A DNA stretch of 6,075 nt from Solirubrobacteraceae bacterium (GCA_025935735.1 JAICUS010000377.1:1-6075); one strand, 5' to 3'; shown: positions 1 to 5,942, counted from the first letter of the stretch. The notes: generated by a model not told the origin, from the sequence alone. Translations and numbers: made by a program.

Positions 1-50
1 AGCCGCGAGGGTATGGTCGAATCGCTCTCACCTCCGGCCGGTTCGCTCAT
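1..50 (-). CDS. Possible N-terminus of a gene leaving the left edge (partial)
   Basis: An ATG at 50-48 on the minus strand opens a frame that stays open to the window edge and reads MSEPAGGESDSTIPSR. It lies downstream of the four-gene operon on the same strand, after a 178-bp gap containing strong hairpins. The 16 visible residues look like a flexible, polar N-terminal tail. Only a weak purine run (GGACGGCG) precedes the start, and the ATA codon is unusual for this genome. The IPSR segment resembles the N-terminal part of some actinobacterial ABC1/UbiB-type kinases, but that is recall from a few residues and not an assignment. It may be a chance frame. Confidence 0.27.
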   Translation of the reverse strand, partial: MSEPAGGESDSTIPSR

Positions 51-74
51 CGCCGTCCAGGATCGACCGTCCGA

Positions 75-131
75 CCGCGGCGCGTGTCGCCTGCGTCGGG
101 CTGAGGCCGACAAACCCGACACGCGCCGCGG
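75..131 (-). terminator. Long stem-loop downstream of the four-gene operon
   Basis: Bases 75-89 are perfectly complementary to 117-131 (15 bp). Inside, 95-99 can pair with 107-111 (GTCGG/CCGAC), giving a long hairpin with one internal loop. It begins about 100 nt after the stop of the last operon gene and lies before the possible gene at the left edge. That position fits a terminator or mRNA-end structure, but no T-run follows on either strand, so a Rho-independent role is inferred only from stem strength. It could instead be a leader structure of the next gene. Confidence 0.45.
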
Positions 132-143
132 CGAGCCGCGGCG
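124..143 (-). other. Second stem-loop competing with the 15-bp stem
   Basis: Bases 124-132 (CGCCGCGGC) are perfectly complementary to 135-143. The 2-nt loop would in practice open to an 8-bp stem with a 4-nt loop. Bases 124-131 are also the outer part of the right arm of the 75-131 stem, so the two hairpins cannot both form fully. The octamer CCGCGGCG occurs at 75-82, 126-133, 136-143 and 216-223. In a genome this GC-rich, part of this may be compositional. Confidence 0.35.
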
Positions 144-228
144 GGCCGTTCGCGGACAACCCGCCGGCGGCGTCAACCCGGCCAACGTTGCCTGACGCGC
201 GCCTCGCCGGGTCCGCCGCGGCGCAACA

Positions 229-1170
229 TCAGTCGAGCCGCTCTTCCAGGCGAGCGACGTCGTCCCGGGCGGCTTGGAGCGACTCGCGGGCCTCACCCGC
301 GGCCTCGGCAGCGGCCTCCGCGTCCGCCCGGGCGTCGTCGGCCGCCTGCTGGGCCTGCGCGAGGCGCTCGGCCGCGGCGACGGCCGCCTCACGGGCCCGA
401 TCGGCCTCCTCCTCGGCCGCGGCCACAGCGCGCTCACGCACCCGCAACGTGCCCCGCAACCGCCGCAACTCGGCCTCGAGCTCCGCCCGCTCGCGCTCGG
501 CCGCCTCCCGCGCCACCTCCGCCGCCGAGTCCTCCTCCTCACCCGCCGCCGTTCCGCCCGAGCCCTCGCCACCTCCGCGAGCCGCCTCCTCACCTGCCGT
601 CGTTCCGGCCGCGCCCGCGCCCCCGCCGCGAGCCGCCGGCGCTCGCGGCCGCCGCCGCCCCACGACCTCCGTGCCCTCCGGCTCCGGCCCGAGCGGCCAA
701 GCACCCCCCGATTGCGCCTCGTCGACCAGCCGGCCGGCCGCCAGGGCGGCGCTCAGCGCCTCGTCGCCGGCCGCGGCCTGCAGAGTCGTCCGCAACCGGT
801 CGGCCATCGCCCGGGAGAGTGCGCGGCCGGCGGGGCGGTAGGACTGCGCAGCCGCCATTACCGCGTCGACCGCGCGGCGCTGAGCGCCCATCGCCTCGCG
901 CAGCGCGGTGCCGCCACCGCCGGCCAGGGCCTCCTCCTGGGCGCCGCGCAGCCCCTCCCCCGCCTCGAGCAGCGCCTCGATCAGCTCAGGCTGCTCGCGC
1001 GCCACCTGGTTCGCCGTCCAGGCCGCGGGCGTGGGCTTCGGCAGCTTGGCGATCTCGCCCGCCGCATCGCGGTCGCCGCCGCGCCGCAGCTCCCGCGCCG
1101 CGAGGTCGCGTTGGCGCGTGAACTCCTCCAGCGGCAGCCCGTACAGATGGTCGACGACCTCGGTCGTCAT
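229..1170 (-). CDS. Uncharacterised Ala/Glu/Arg-rich protein with C-terminal coiled coil
   Basis: This 313-residue protein has no recognisable enzyme domain. Residues 1-155 are a mostly helical, conserved-looking part that includes KLPKPTPAAWTANQVARE (42-59). This resembles the 'L-KP-AAW--NQ--R' motif I recall from unannotated actinobacterial proteins. Residues 160-215 are a Gly/Ala/Pro/Arg-rich linker with a near-repeat (GTTAGEEAARGGG, then GTAAGEEED). Residues 216-313 are charged and Ala-rich with a strong coiled-coil pattern (AEREREELEAELRRLR-like). There is no signal peptide or membrane helix, so it is probably cytoplasmic. The ATG overlaps the asparaginase stop as ATGA and has no clear ribosome binding site, which suggests translation by coupling. 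It is the last gene of the operon. Its function is unknown; scaffold or cytoskeletal-type roles are guesses. Confidence 0.88.
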   Translation of the reverse strand: MTTEVVDHLYGLPLEEFTRQRDLAARELRRGGDRDAAGEIAKLPKPTPAAWTANQVAREQPELIEALLEAGEGLRGAQEEALAGGGGTALREAMGAQRRAVDAVMAAAQSYRPAGRALSRAMADRLRTTLQAAAGDEALSAALAAGRLVDEAQSGGAWPLGPEPEGTEVVGRRRPRAPAARGGGAGAAGTTAGEEAARGGGEGSGGTAAGEEEDSAAEVAREAAERERAELEAELRRLRGTLRVRERAVAAAEEEADRAREAAVAAAERLAQAQQAADDARADAEAAAEAAGEARESLQAARDDVARLEERLD

Positions 1171-2036
1171 CGCAGGCGGGTGACGACCCGGCCGTCGCCG
1201 ATCCGCCAGGCGCAGGGCATCGCGGGGGTGGTGAACGGCGCGGCCACGCCGCCGGCGGCGCCGACCGCGATCAGGCCGCCGGTGCCGCCGCAGGGTGCCA
1301 GGCCGGACAGGGCGCGCTCGCAGGCGGCGTCGAGCGGGAGGCCGGCGTGGCGCATCAGCGCGTCGATCTCATGGGCGAGCGCGGTGCGGATGATCGCCTC
1401 GCCGTCGCCGGTGCACGAGACGGCGACGGTGGCGTCGTCGGCCCAGGTGCCGGCGGCGAGCAGCGGCGAGTCGCCGACGCGGCCGGGGTGCTTGCCGTTC
1501 GTGCCGCCGGTCGACGTGGCCGCGGCCACCCCGCCGCGGGCGTCGCGGGCCACCGCGCCGACCGTGCCCTCGCGCGACGAGAGCCCGCGCTGCAGCGCCA
1601 GCTCGCGCTCCGGCGTGCGGAACCAGCTCTCCGCCGCCGTCTCCAGGCCGGCGGACCGCGCGAACGCGCCCGCCGGCTCGCCGACCAGCAGCACGTGCCG
1701 GCCCTCCTCGAGCACCGCCCGGGCGGCGCGGACCGGGTTGCGGATGCCCTGCAGCGCCGCCACCGCGCCGGCCGCGCGGTCGGCGCCGCGCATGATCGCG
1801 GCGTCGTGCAGCACGCCGCCCTCCTCGTGCAGCACGGCGCCGCGGCCCGCGTTGAACGCCGGGTCGTCCTCCAAGACGATCACGGCGGCCTGGACCGCGT
1901 CCAGCGCGGCGCCGCCGGCCGCCAGCACGGCGTGCCCCGCGGCCACCGCCGCCTCGACGCCCGCCACGGCCCGCCCCTCGGCCGCCGGGGGCCAGTTGCC
2001 CGCGCCGCCATGGACGGCGATCGCGAAGTCGGTCAC
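1167..2036 (-). CDS. Plant-type L-asparaginase / isoaspartyl peptidase (Ntn hydrolase, T2 family)
   Basis: This 289-residue enzyme of the asparaginase-2 family should hydrolyse L-asparagine and/or beta-aspartyl dipeptides in the cytoplasm, after cleaving itself into alpha and beta subunits. The N-terminus carries HGGAGNW (9-15) and then DDPAFNAGRGAVL (57-69). The autocleavage site is G157/T158 in GTVGAVA, so Thr158 is the predicted nucleophile, with alpha 1-157 and beta 158-289. The second Thr lies in TSTGG (174-178). GRVGDSP (185-191) supplies the substrate-binding Arg186 and Asp189, and SCTGDGE (207-213) and GGTGG (250-254) complete the site. The enzyme is somewhat shorter than E. coli IaaA (about 320 residues), mainly before the cleavage site. 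I chose the GTG at 2036-2034 because the family starts just before the VHGGAG strand and because it makes a GTGA overlap with the upstream stop. The frame stays open upstream, but that stretch is antisense-like Arg/Gly/Ala text. Substrate preference cannot be read from the sequence. Confidence 0.95.
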   Translation of the reverse strand: MTDFAIAVHGGAGNWPPAAEGRAVAGVEAAVAAGHAVLAAGGAALDAVQAAVIVLEDDPAFNAGRGAVLHEEGGVLHDAAIMRGADRAAGAVAALQGIRNPVRAARAVLEEGRHVLLVGEPAGAFARSAGLETAAESWFRTPERELALQRGLSSREGTVGAVARDARGGVAAATSTGGTNGKHPGRVGDSPLLAAGTWADDATVAVSCTGDGEAIIRTALAHEIDALMRHAGLPLDAACERALSGLAPCGGTGGLIAVGAAGGVAAPFTTPAMPCAWRIGDGRVVTRLR

Positions 2037-3610
2037 GTGACGAGCGAGACGAGGATGACGAGGATCACGCCCAGCGCGGCGACGACGAGCGCGGCGACGA
2101 TGCGGACCGCCCACAGGCTCGCGGCCGACGGCCGGGCCTTGGGGACCCGGGCGGAGGCGGCGTGGCGGGCGGCGTCGACGCGCCGGCGGGTCCCCTCGGG
2201 CGTGGCGACCGCGCGGACCGGGCGGGCGGCGGCGTCGCCCGCGTCCTCGACCGTGGCCGTGCCGTTGGCGGCGGCCGCCGAGTCCGCGCGCCGGGCGTCG
2301 GCGGAGTGGGCGCGCAGCGCCTCCAGCTCGCGGCGCATCAGGCGCGACTTCGCCCGCTCGCGGTCCAGGTCGCGGGAGATGCGCTCGACCATCCGGCGCG
2401 TCGCCTCGGCCGCGTCGCCGCCCTCCTCGGCCTCGGTGTGGCCGATCAGCTCCTCGCGCAGCCGCGCCACCTCCGCGCGCTCGGCGGCCAGCTCGCGCTC
2501 GGTGTCGTCGCGCGTCTCCACCAGCTCCAGGCGCAGCCGCTCGGTCTCCTCGGCCTCGGCGGCGATCGTCCGCTGCGTCTCCTCGCGCGCCGAGGCGAGC
2601 CGGGAGTGGACCTCGGTGGTGGTCGCCCGCTCCGCGTCCAGGCGGCGCTCGGCCTCGGCCCGGCTGTCGGCCAGCTCGTGCTCGCGTGCCGCCAGCTCGG
2701 CGCCCAGGCGCGCGGCCTCGTCCCGCGCCCGCGTCAGCTCGTCCTCGGCCGCGGAGGCGCGCTCCTGCAGCTGCCGGATCAGGTCGCCGAGCTCGGCCCG
2801 CGCGCGCTCGTCGTCGCCGGCGCCGGTCCGCACGCGCTCGAGCTCCGCGGCCAGCACGTCGCGCTCTTCGCGCACGCCGCGCAGCTGCTCGACCTCGTCC
2901 TCGAGCTGGTCGTGCGCCGCCCGCAGGCTGCCGTGGGCCAGCCGCAGCCCGGCGAGCTCGTCGTCGGCCGGCGTCCCCGAGTCGCGCGCCGCCAACTCGG
3001 CGCGCAGCTGCTCGGTCTCCGCCTGCGCCTCCTCGAGCCGCCCCCGCAGGTCCGCCTCCACCGCCTCCAGCTCGCCGCGCAGCCGCTCGGCCTCCGTGCG
3101 CGCCTCGGCCGCCTCGTCGTCCGCCGGCCCGCCCGTCCGCAGCAGCGCCACCTCGTCGCGCAGCTCGGCCGCCTCGCGCTGGTGGCGCTCCGCCGCCAGC
3201 GCGAGCGCCTCGGCCTCCTCGGGGGAGGGGGCGGCCGCCCGCTCGGCCCGCAGGTCGGCCACCATCGCCCGCAGCTCCTCGACCTGGGCGCGCAGGTCGC
3301 CCTCCGCCGTCGCGGCGGAGAAGCGCCGGCGGCGCCGGCGCGGCGGCGGCAGCTCGACCACCAGCGTCCGGCCCATCTCGAGCTCGGCCGCCGCGATGTC
3401 GCCGCCGGCCCAGGGGAAGGACGCGTGCCACGGGTCCTCGGAGACGAGCGTCCCCGACAGCCGGTGGCGGCGGCCGGCCGCCTCGACGGACAGCGACGGC
3501 CGCCGCTGGCGCCCGCGCAGGCCGTTCCAGCGCCCGATCACCTCCAGGCGGTCCTCGGCCGTCCACTCGAAGCGCTCGAGCTCGAAGGAAACCTCGTGGG
3601 CGGACGTCAT
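2033..3610 (-). CDS. Large coiled-coil protein with C-terminal membrane anchor
   Basis: This 525-residue protein is of unknown function. Residues 1-87 form a compact, probably beta-rich domain (FELERFEWTAEDRLEVIGRW near the start, later DPWHASFPW). A Pro run and six Arg (88-96) follow. Residues 101-440 are a long Glu/Ala/Arg/Leu coiled coil, broken at Gly/Asp-rich hinges ending in DDE at 164-166, 216-218 and 266-268. Residues 440-497 are a low-complexity basic linker. Residues 499-525 are a single hydrophobic segment (LWAVRIVAALVVAALGVILV onward) that ends the protein, giving a tail-anchor topology with the coiled coil predicted in the cytoplasm. The ATG at 3610-3608 overlaps the upstream stop as ATGA and follows GGGGA inside the upstream gene. 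The frame is open further upstream, but the overlap and the start of domain-like sequence favour this Met. Polarity, septum or envelope organisation are possible roles, by analogy only. Confidence 0.9.
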   Translation of the reverse strand: MTSAHEVSFELERFEWTAEDRLEVIGRWNGLRGRQRRPSLSVEAAGRRHRLSGTLVSEDPWHASFPWAGGDIAAAELEMGRTLVVELPPPRRRRRRFSAATAEGDLRAQVEELRAMVADLRAERAAAPSPEEAEALALAAERHQREAAELRDEVALLRTGGPADDEAAEARTEAERLRGELEAVEADLRGRLEEAQAETEQLRAELAARDSGTPADDELAGLRLAHGSLRAAHDQLEDEVEQLRGVREERDVLAAELERVRTGAGDDERARAELGDLIRQLQERASAAEDELTRARDEAARLGAELAAREHELADSRAEAERRLDAERATTTEVHSRLASAREETQRTIAAEAEETERLRLELVETRDDTERELAAERAEVARLREELIGHTEAEEGGDAAEATRRMVERISRDLDRERAKSRLMRRELEALRAHSADARRADSAAAANGTATVEDAGDAAARPVRAVATPEGTRRRVDAARHAASARVPKARPSAASLWAVRIVAALVVAALGVILVILVSLVT

Positions 3611-4146
3611 GCGGTCCCCGGCGCCTCGCCTTCGTCCTCGGCCCGCGGGTGCAGCAACGACTCCGACGAGCGCCCGGGCGGTGCCACGACCGCGTCGGTC
3701 TCGGTCGTCGGCTGGCGGTTGTCCACCGCGGCCACGCGGCGGCGCCGGTCGCGGCCCTCGACCGCCACCGCGAGCGACACGCGGCCGAACGTCAGGACGG
3801 TGCCCGCGAGCATCACGACCGCGGCGGCGAACGACAGCCAGGCGCCGAGCCCGAGCGGCTGGCCGCCGGCCCCAGGCGGCGGGTTGATCAGCTCGGCGGC
3901 CACCAGCACGAACGTGCCGCCGGCGAGCCACGGCAGCGCGCGGCGGTCCAGGATCTCTGCCTCGGCGGCGAGCAGGCCGGCGGCGCCGGCCAGGGTGGCC
4001 AGCGCCAGCACCGCAAGCACCACGTCCGCGAGCTCGAACGAGTTCCAGGCGTTCAGGCCGCCGTACCAGTCCAGGAACAGGCCGACGAGCACCAGGAGCG
4101 CGCCGACCGCCACGAGGACTGGTCCGATGTCGAATCTCCGTGTCAA
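3607..4146 (-). CDS. Four-helix integral membrane protein of unknown function
   Basis: This 179-residue protein has four predicted membrane helices, at about 7-25, 39-60, 70-87 and 99-120. The loop between helices 1 and 2 is aromatic (FLDWYGGLNAWNSFELAD). A basic cluster (GRDRRRRV, 131-138) follows helix 4 and begins a hydrophilic tail to residue 179. By the positive-inside rule the tail and the MTRR N-terminus are cytoplasmic. It resembles small actinobacterial membrane proteins with the 'G-FLDWY---AW--FE--D' pattern, recalled but without known function. The start is TTG (4146-4144): an in-frame TAG lies five codons upstream, there is no early internal Met, and GAGGTGA sits at the right distance. 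It is the first gene of the four-gene operon and its stop overlaps the next start. Confidence 0.9.
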   Translation of the reverse strand: MTRRFDIGPVLVAVGALLVLVGLFLDWYGGLNAWNSFELADVVLAVLALATLAGAAGLLAAEAEILDRRALPWLAGGTFVLVAAELINPPPGAGGQPLGLGAWLSFAAAVVMLAGTVLTFGRVSLAVAVEGRDRRRRVAAVDNRQPTTETDAVVAPPGRSSESLLHPRAEDEGEAPGTA

Positions 4147-4312
4147 CGGGTCACCTCGCTAGTTCGGGGTCCCCGGCACAGGATGGCAACCGCTCCCTAC
4201 GGATGACGCGCGAGCCGTTGCAGGTCCGCGTCCGGACGTTCTACCGGAATATCGTCGGAACACTGACGACCCGGCGTTTCCGGGGTCTCCGGTGAGGGAA
4301 GCGAAATGGTGA
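4147..4312 (-). other. Intergenic region expected to hold the four-gene operon promoter
   Basis: This region lies between the gntR 3' stem-loops and the first gene of the four-gene operon, so the operon promoter should be here. Nothing convincing is visible. GATATT (minus strand, about 4249-4254) is a possible -10 but has no good -35 at 17 bp. TTGCCA near 4185-4190 has only GAACTA/AACTAG at the expected distance. An 11-bp palindrome, CGGGGTCCCCG, lies at 4165-4175, just upstream of the ribosome binding site, and could be an operator or chance. Confidence 0.35.
4151..4157 (-). promoter_or_regulatory. Ribosome binding site deciding the TTG start
   Basis: On the minus strand this reads GAGGTGA, ending four bases before the TTG at 4146-4144; the GAGG core is seven bases away. 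It is the clearest Shine-Dalgarno sequence in the window and supports the rare TTG start of the membrane protein, for which no upstream in-frame start exists. Confidence 0.75.
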
Positions 4313-4336
4313 GCGCCCGACCTGACCAGCGGGCGC
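4313..4336 (-). terminator. Distal copy of the tandem stem-loop after gntR
   Basis: GCGCCCG (4313-4319) pairs perfectly with CGGGCGC (4330-4336) around a 10-nt loop containing CTGACC on the plus strand (GGTCAG in the transcript). It is a near-copy of the element at 4340-4362, three bases away. On the minus strand it is followed by TCACCATTTCGCTTCCC, which is pyrimidine-rich but not a true U-run. It probably takes part in ending the eamA-gntR transcript. Confidence 0.5.
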
Positions 4337-4339
4337 GCA

Positions 4340-4362
4340 GCGCCCGTCTGACCCACGGGCGC
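4340..4362 (-). terminator. Proximal copy of the tandem stem-loop after gntR
   Basis: GCGCCCG (4340-4346) pairs perfectly with CGGGCGC (4356-4362) around a 9-nt loop containing CTGACC on the plus strand. It starts four bases after the gntR stop codon, a usual place for a terminator or mRNA-protecting hairpin. The inner arms of the two copies (4330-4336 and 4340-4346) can also pair with each other around a 3-nt loop, so alternative folds exist. Confidence 0.55.
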
Positions 4363-4366
4363 CGTA

Positions 4367-5044
4367 CTACTCCCCTCCTCTCCACCGGGCGGGCGTGCCA
4401 GGGAATTGGCGCGTCCGCCCGGCTTCGTTCTGGGCCGCGGCCAGCGCGGCGGCGGACTCGCGCAGGTGCATCCGCAGGACTTCGGGACCCGAGTGCTCCA
4501 GTCCCGCGATCAGCGCGGCATGATCGGTGGACATACGCTGCACGCTCCACAGCGGCTCGAGCTGGAGCAGGAAGAGCCGCAGCTCGCCGCTCAGGGCGCG
4601 GTGGGCGGCCGCGATCCGCGGGCTGTCCGCGGCGGCGACGATCGCGCCGTGCAGCGCCGCGTGGGCCTCGTTCACGTCCGCCCAGGACACCGGCTCGGCG
4701 GCGCAGGCGCGCTGCAGCTCGGCCAGCGCAACGTGCACCGGCGCGGGCAGCCGGCCGCCGTGGCGCTCCAGTGCGAGCCGCGCCGCCTCCATCTCCAGCG
4801 CCGCCCGCAGCTCGTTGAGCCACACGACCTCCTCGCCGGACAGGCGCGCCACCCGGGCGCCGCGGTTGGGCTCCACCCGCACGAGCCCTTCGGCGGCCAG
4901 CGCGCGAAGCGCCGCCCGCAGCGTGTGCCGGGCGACGCCGTAGCGCGCGCACAGCTCCTGCTCGACCAGCCGGTCGCCGGCGGGCCGCTCGCCGGCCAGG
5001 ATCTGGAGCCGCAGCGCCGCCGCGAGCGCGTCGACCGCGCTCAT
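4367..5044 (-). CDS. GntR-family transcriptional regulator, FCD (FadR-like) subfamily
   Basis: This 225-residue DNA-binding repressor or activator has an N-terminal winged helix (about 5-68). The helix-turn-helix lies in LVEQELCARYGVARHTLRAA (26-45) and the wing in NRGARV (60-65). The all-helical FCD ligand domain covers about 72-205. Candidate metal or ligand residues are His132, His175 and His193. The position four before His132, usually Asp or Asn in this family, is His128 here. The effector is unknown but is often a carboxylic or amino acid in this subfamily. The ATG at 5044-5042 overlaps the transporter stop as ATGA and has no Shine-Dalgarno of its own, so translation is probably coupled. 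The frame is open upstream, but the sequence there is non-protein-like and antisense-type. Its likely targets are the two TTGT-N3-ACAA sites before eamA, giving autoregulation. Confidence 0.94.
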   Translation of the reverse strand: MSAVDALAAALRLQILAGERPAGDRLVEQELCARYGVARHTLRAALRALAAEGLVRVEPNRGARVARLSGEEVVWLNELRAALEMEAARLALERHGGRLPAPVHVALAELQRACAAEPVSWADVNEAHAALHGAIVAAADSPRIAAAHRALSGELRLFLLQLEPLWSVQRMSTDHAALIAGLEHSGPEVLRMHLRESAAALAAAQNEAGRTRQFPGTPARWRGGE

Positions 5045-5904
5045 GCCAGCGCCGGCGTGCGTTGCGGAGCGGCCAGGACGAGCAGGCCGGCCAGAACGAG
5101 GCCGGCGCCGAGCGCCGCGGGCCCGCTCACGCGCTCGGCCAGCACGGCGACACCGAGCAGCGCCGCGGTGAGCGGCTCGGCCAGCGTGAGCGTGGCCGTC
5201 TCCGCCGCGCTCAGGCGCTGCAGGCCGCGGGCGAAGAGCACGTAGGCCAGCGCGGTCGGCACGATGCCGAGGAAGAGCGCGAGCGCCGCGCCGCCGGGGT
5301 GCAGGAGCCAGCCGCCGCCGGTGGCGGCGAGCGCGGGCGCCAACAGCACTCCACCGAGCCCGAACGCGCCCGCCATCACCGCCTCGGGCGCGTTTCCGGC
5401 GCGCAGCAGGCGCTTGGCGGCCAGCGTGTAGGCGGCGTAGGAGACGCCCGCGCCCAGGGCGAGCCCGACGCCGGGGAGCGAGACGGAGGCGGCGGCGCCG
5501 TCGAGCGCGAGCAGCGCCACGCCGGCGCAGGCCAGCGCGGTCGCCCCGGCCCACGCCCGGGCGGGCACGCGGCGCTCGAGCGCCCACTCCAGCGCGCCCG
5601 CGCTCACGGGCGCCGAGCCGATCGCCACGATCGTCCCCACGGCCACGCCCGTGTCGGCCACAGCGGCGAAGAAGCACAGCTGGTAGGCGGCCACGCCGGC
5701 GGCGGCGACGAGCAGCGGGCCGGGCGCCAGCCGGCGCAGCGGCGCCCGGCCGGCGAGGGCCACGGCGACCAGCAGCGCACCGCCCACGAGGATCCGCGCC
5801 GCCCCCACGCCCGCGGGCGCCAGCCCGTCCGGCCCGAGCGCCTGGGCGGTGCCGGTGGTGCCGAAGCACAGGGCGGCGAGGAGAACCTGGAAGCGGGCGG
5901 GCAT
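5041..5904 (-). CDS. EamA/DMT-superfamily transporter (RhaT/YdcZ-like permease)
   Basis: This 287-residue inner-membrane permease has two homologous EamA repeats of five helices each (about 1-135 and 146-280), the standard length and layout for drug/metabolite transporters. Family-typical segments include YQLCFFAAVADTGVAVGTIV (74-93) in the first repeat, and GIVPTALAYVLFARGLQRL (213-231) and LAEPLTAALLGVAVLAERVS (241-260) in the second. Such proteins usually export amino acids, related metabolites or nucleotide-sugar-like compounds; this one's substrate cannot be read from sequence. I chose the ATG at 5904-5902. A TTG seven codons upstream (5925) is possible, but it would lie inside the operator and its extension (WNNPPP) is not protein-like. 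There is no Shine-Dalgarno, and the mRNA may be nearly leaderless. The stop overlaps the start of the regulator gene. Confidence 0.93.
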   Translation of the reverse strand: MPARFQVLLAALCFGTTGTAQALGPDGLAPAGVGAARILVGGALLVAVALAGRAPLRRLAPGPLLVAAAGVAAYQLCFFAAVADTGVAVGTIVAIGSAPVSAGALEWALERRVPARAWAGATALACAGVALLALDGAAASVSLPGVGLALGAGVSYAAYTLAAKRLLRAGNAPEAVMAGAFGLGGVLLAPALAATGGGWLLHPGGAALALFLGIVPTALAYVLFARGLQRLSAAETATLTLAEPLTAALLGVAVLAERVSGPAALGAGLVLAGLLVLAAPQRTPALA

Positions 5905-5913
5905 GGGCGGCGG

Positions 5914-5926
5914 ATTGTTCCACAAT
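5914..5926. promoter_or_regulatory. Operator site 1, ATTGT-TCC-ACAAT
   Basis: This perfect 5-bp-arm dyad matches the TnGT-N3-ACnA pattern known for FadR/FCD-type GntR regulators. It overlaps the proposed -10 element of the eamA promoter and ends 10 bases before the eamA ATG. The neighbouring gntR product is the obvious candidate to bind it. Confidence 0.78.
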
Positions 5927-5942
5927 CGCCACGATTGTGCAA
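5914..5942 (-). promoter_or_regulatory. Candidate eamA-gntR promoter inside the operator
   Basis: On the minus strand, TTGCAC (5942-5937) and AACAAT (5919-5914) are separated by 17 bp. The -10 matches TATAAT at 4 of 6 positions and the -35 matches TTGACA at 3 of 6, so the evidence is spacing and position more than sequence. Only nine bases separate the -10 from the eamA ATG. Transcription would therefore begin at or within a few bases of the start codon, giving a leaderless mRNA, which fits the absence of a Shine-Dalgarno sequence. A repressor on either site would block RNA polymerase. Confidence 0.45.

Noticed and set aside
33..40. GGAGGTGA-like ribosome binding site on the minus strand near the left edge
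   Set aside because: No ATG, GTG or TTG lies at a suitable distance downstream (only ATT); it is probably part of the coding sequence of the partial gene or chance.
171..176. TTGACG on the minus strand as a -35 for a gene at the left edge
   Set aside because: The sequence 17 bp downstream (GCGAAC) is not a credible -10.
13..195. Small plus-strand frame of 60 codons at the left edge
   Set aside because: There is no usable ribosome binding site, the composition is not protein-like, and it runs through the hairpin arms.
2037..3566. Upstream extension of the asparaginase frame to an ATG at 3566 (799 residues)
   Set aside because: The extension is low-complexity Arg/Gly/Ala text overlapping the coiled-coil gene in another frame. 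The family N-terminus (VHGGAG) starts right after the GTG at 2036.
3611..3931. Upstream extension of the coiled-coil protein to 3931
   Set aside because: It overlaps the membrane protein gene in another frame and is Arg/Gly-rich. The ATGA overlap at 3607-3610 gives a better start.
4141..4146. Perfect TTGACA on the minus strand, identical to a -35 consensus
   Set aside because: It is the TTG start codon plus the next codon of the membrane protein, and no -10 follows at 16-18 bp.
274..4206. Several very long plus-strand open frames (for example 274-2040, 1347-3887, 2162-4162, 2686-4206)
   Set aside because: They are antisense to well-supported minus-strand genes. Their translations are Arg/Ala/Ser/Pro-rich with no domain, as expected from opposite-strand reading of GC-rich codons.
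4238..4261. Imperfect GTTC...GAAC dyad upstream of the four-gene operon, considered as an SOS (LexA) box
   Set aside because: Actinobacterial LexA boxes have GAAC-N4-GTTC, the opposite order with short spacing; only 8 of 12 base pairs of this dyad match.
4159..4356. Minus-strand 65-codon frame between gntR and the membrane protein
   Set aside because: It spans the tandem stem-loops, shows no recognisable protein character and has no good ribosome binding site.
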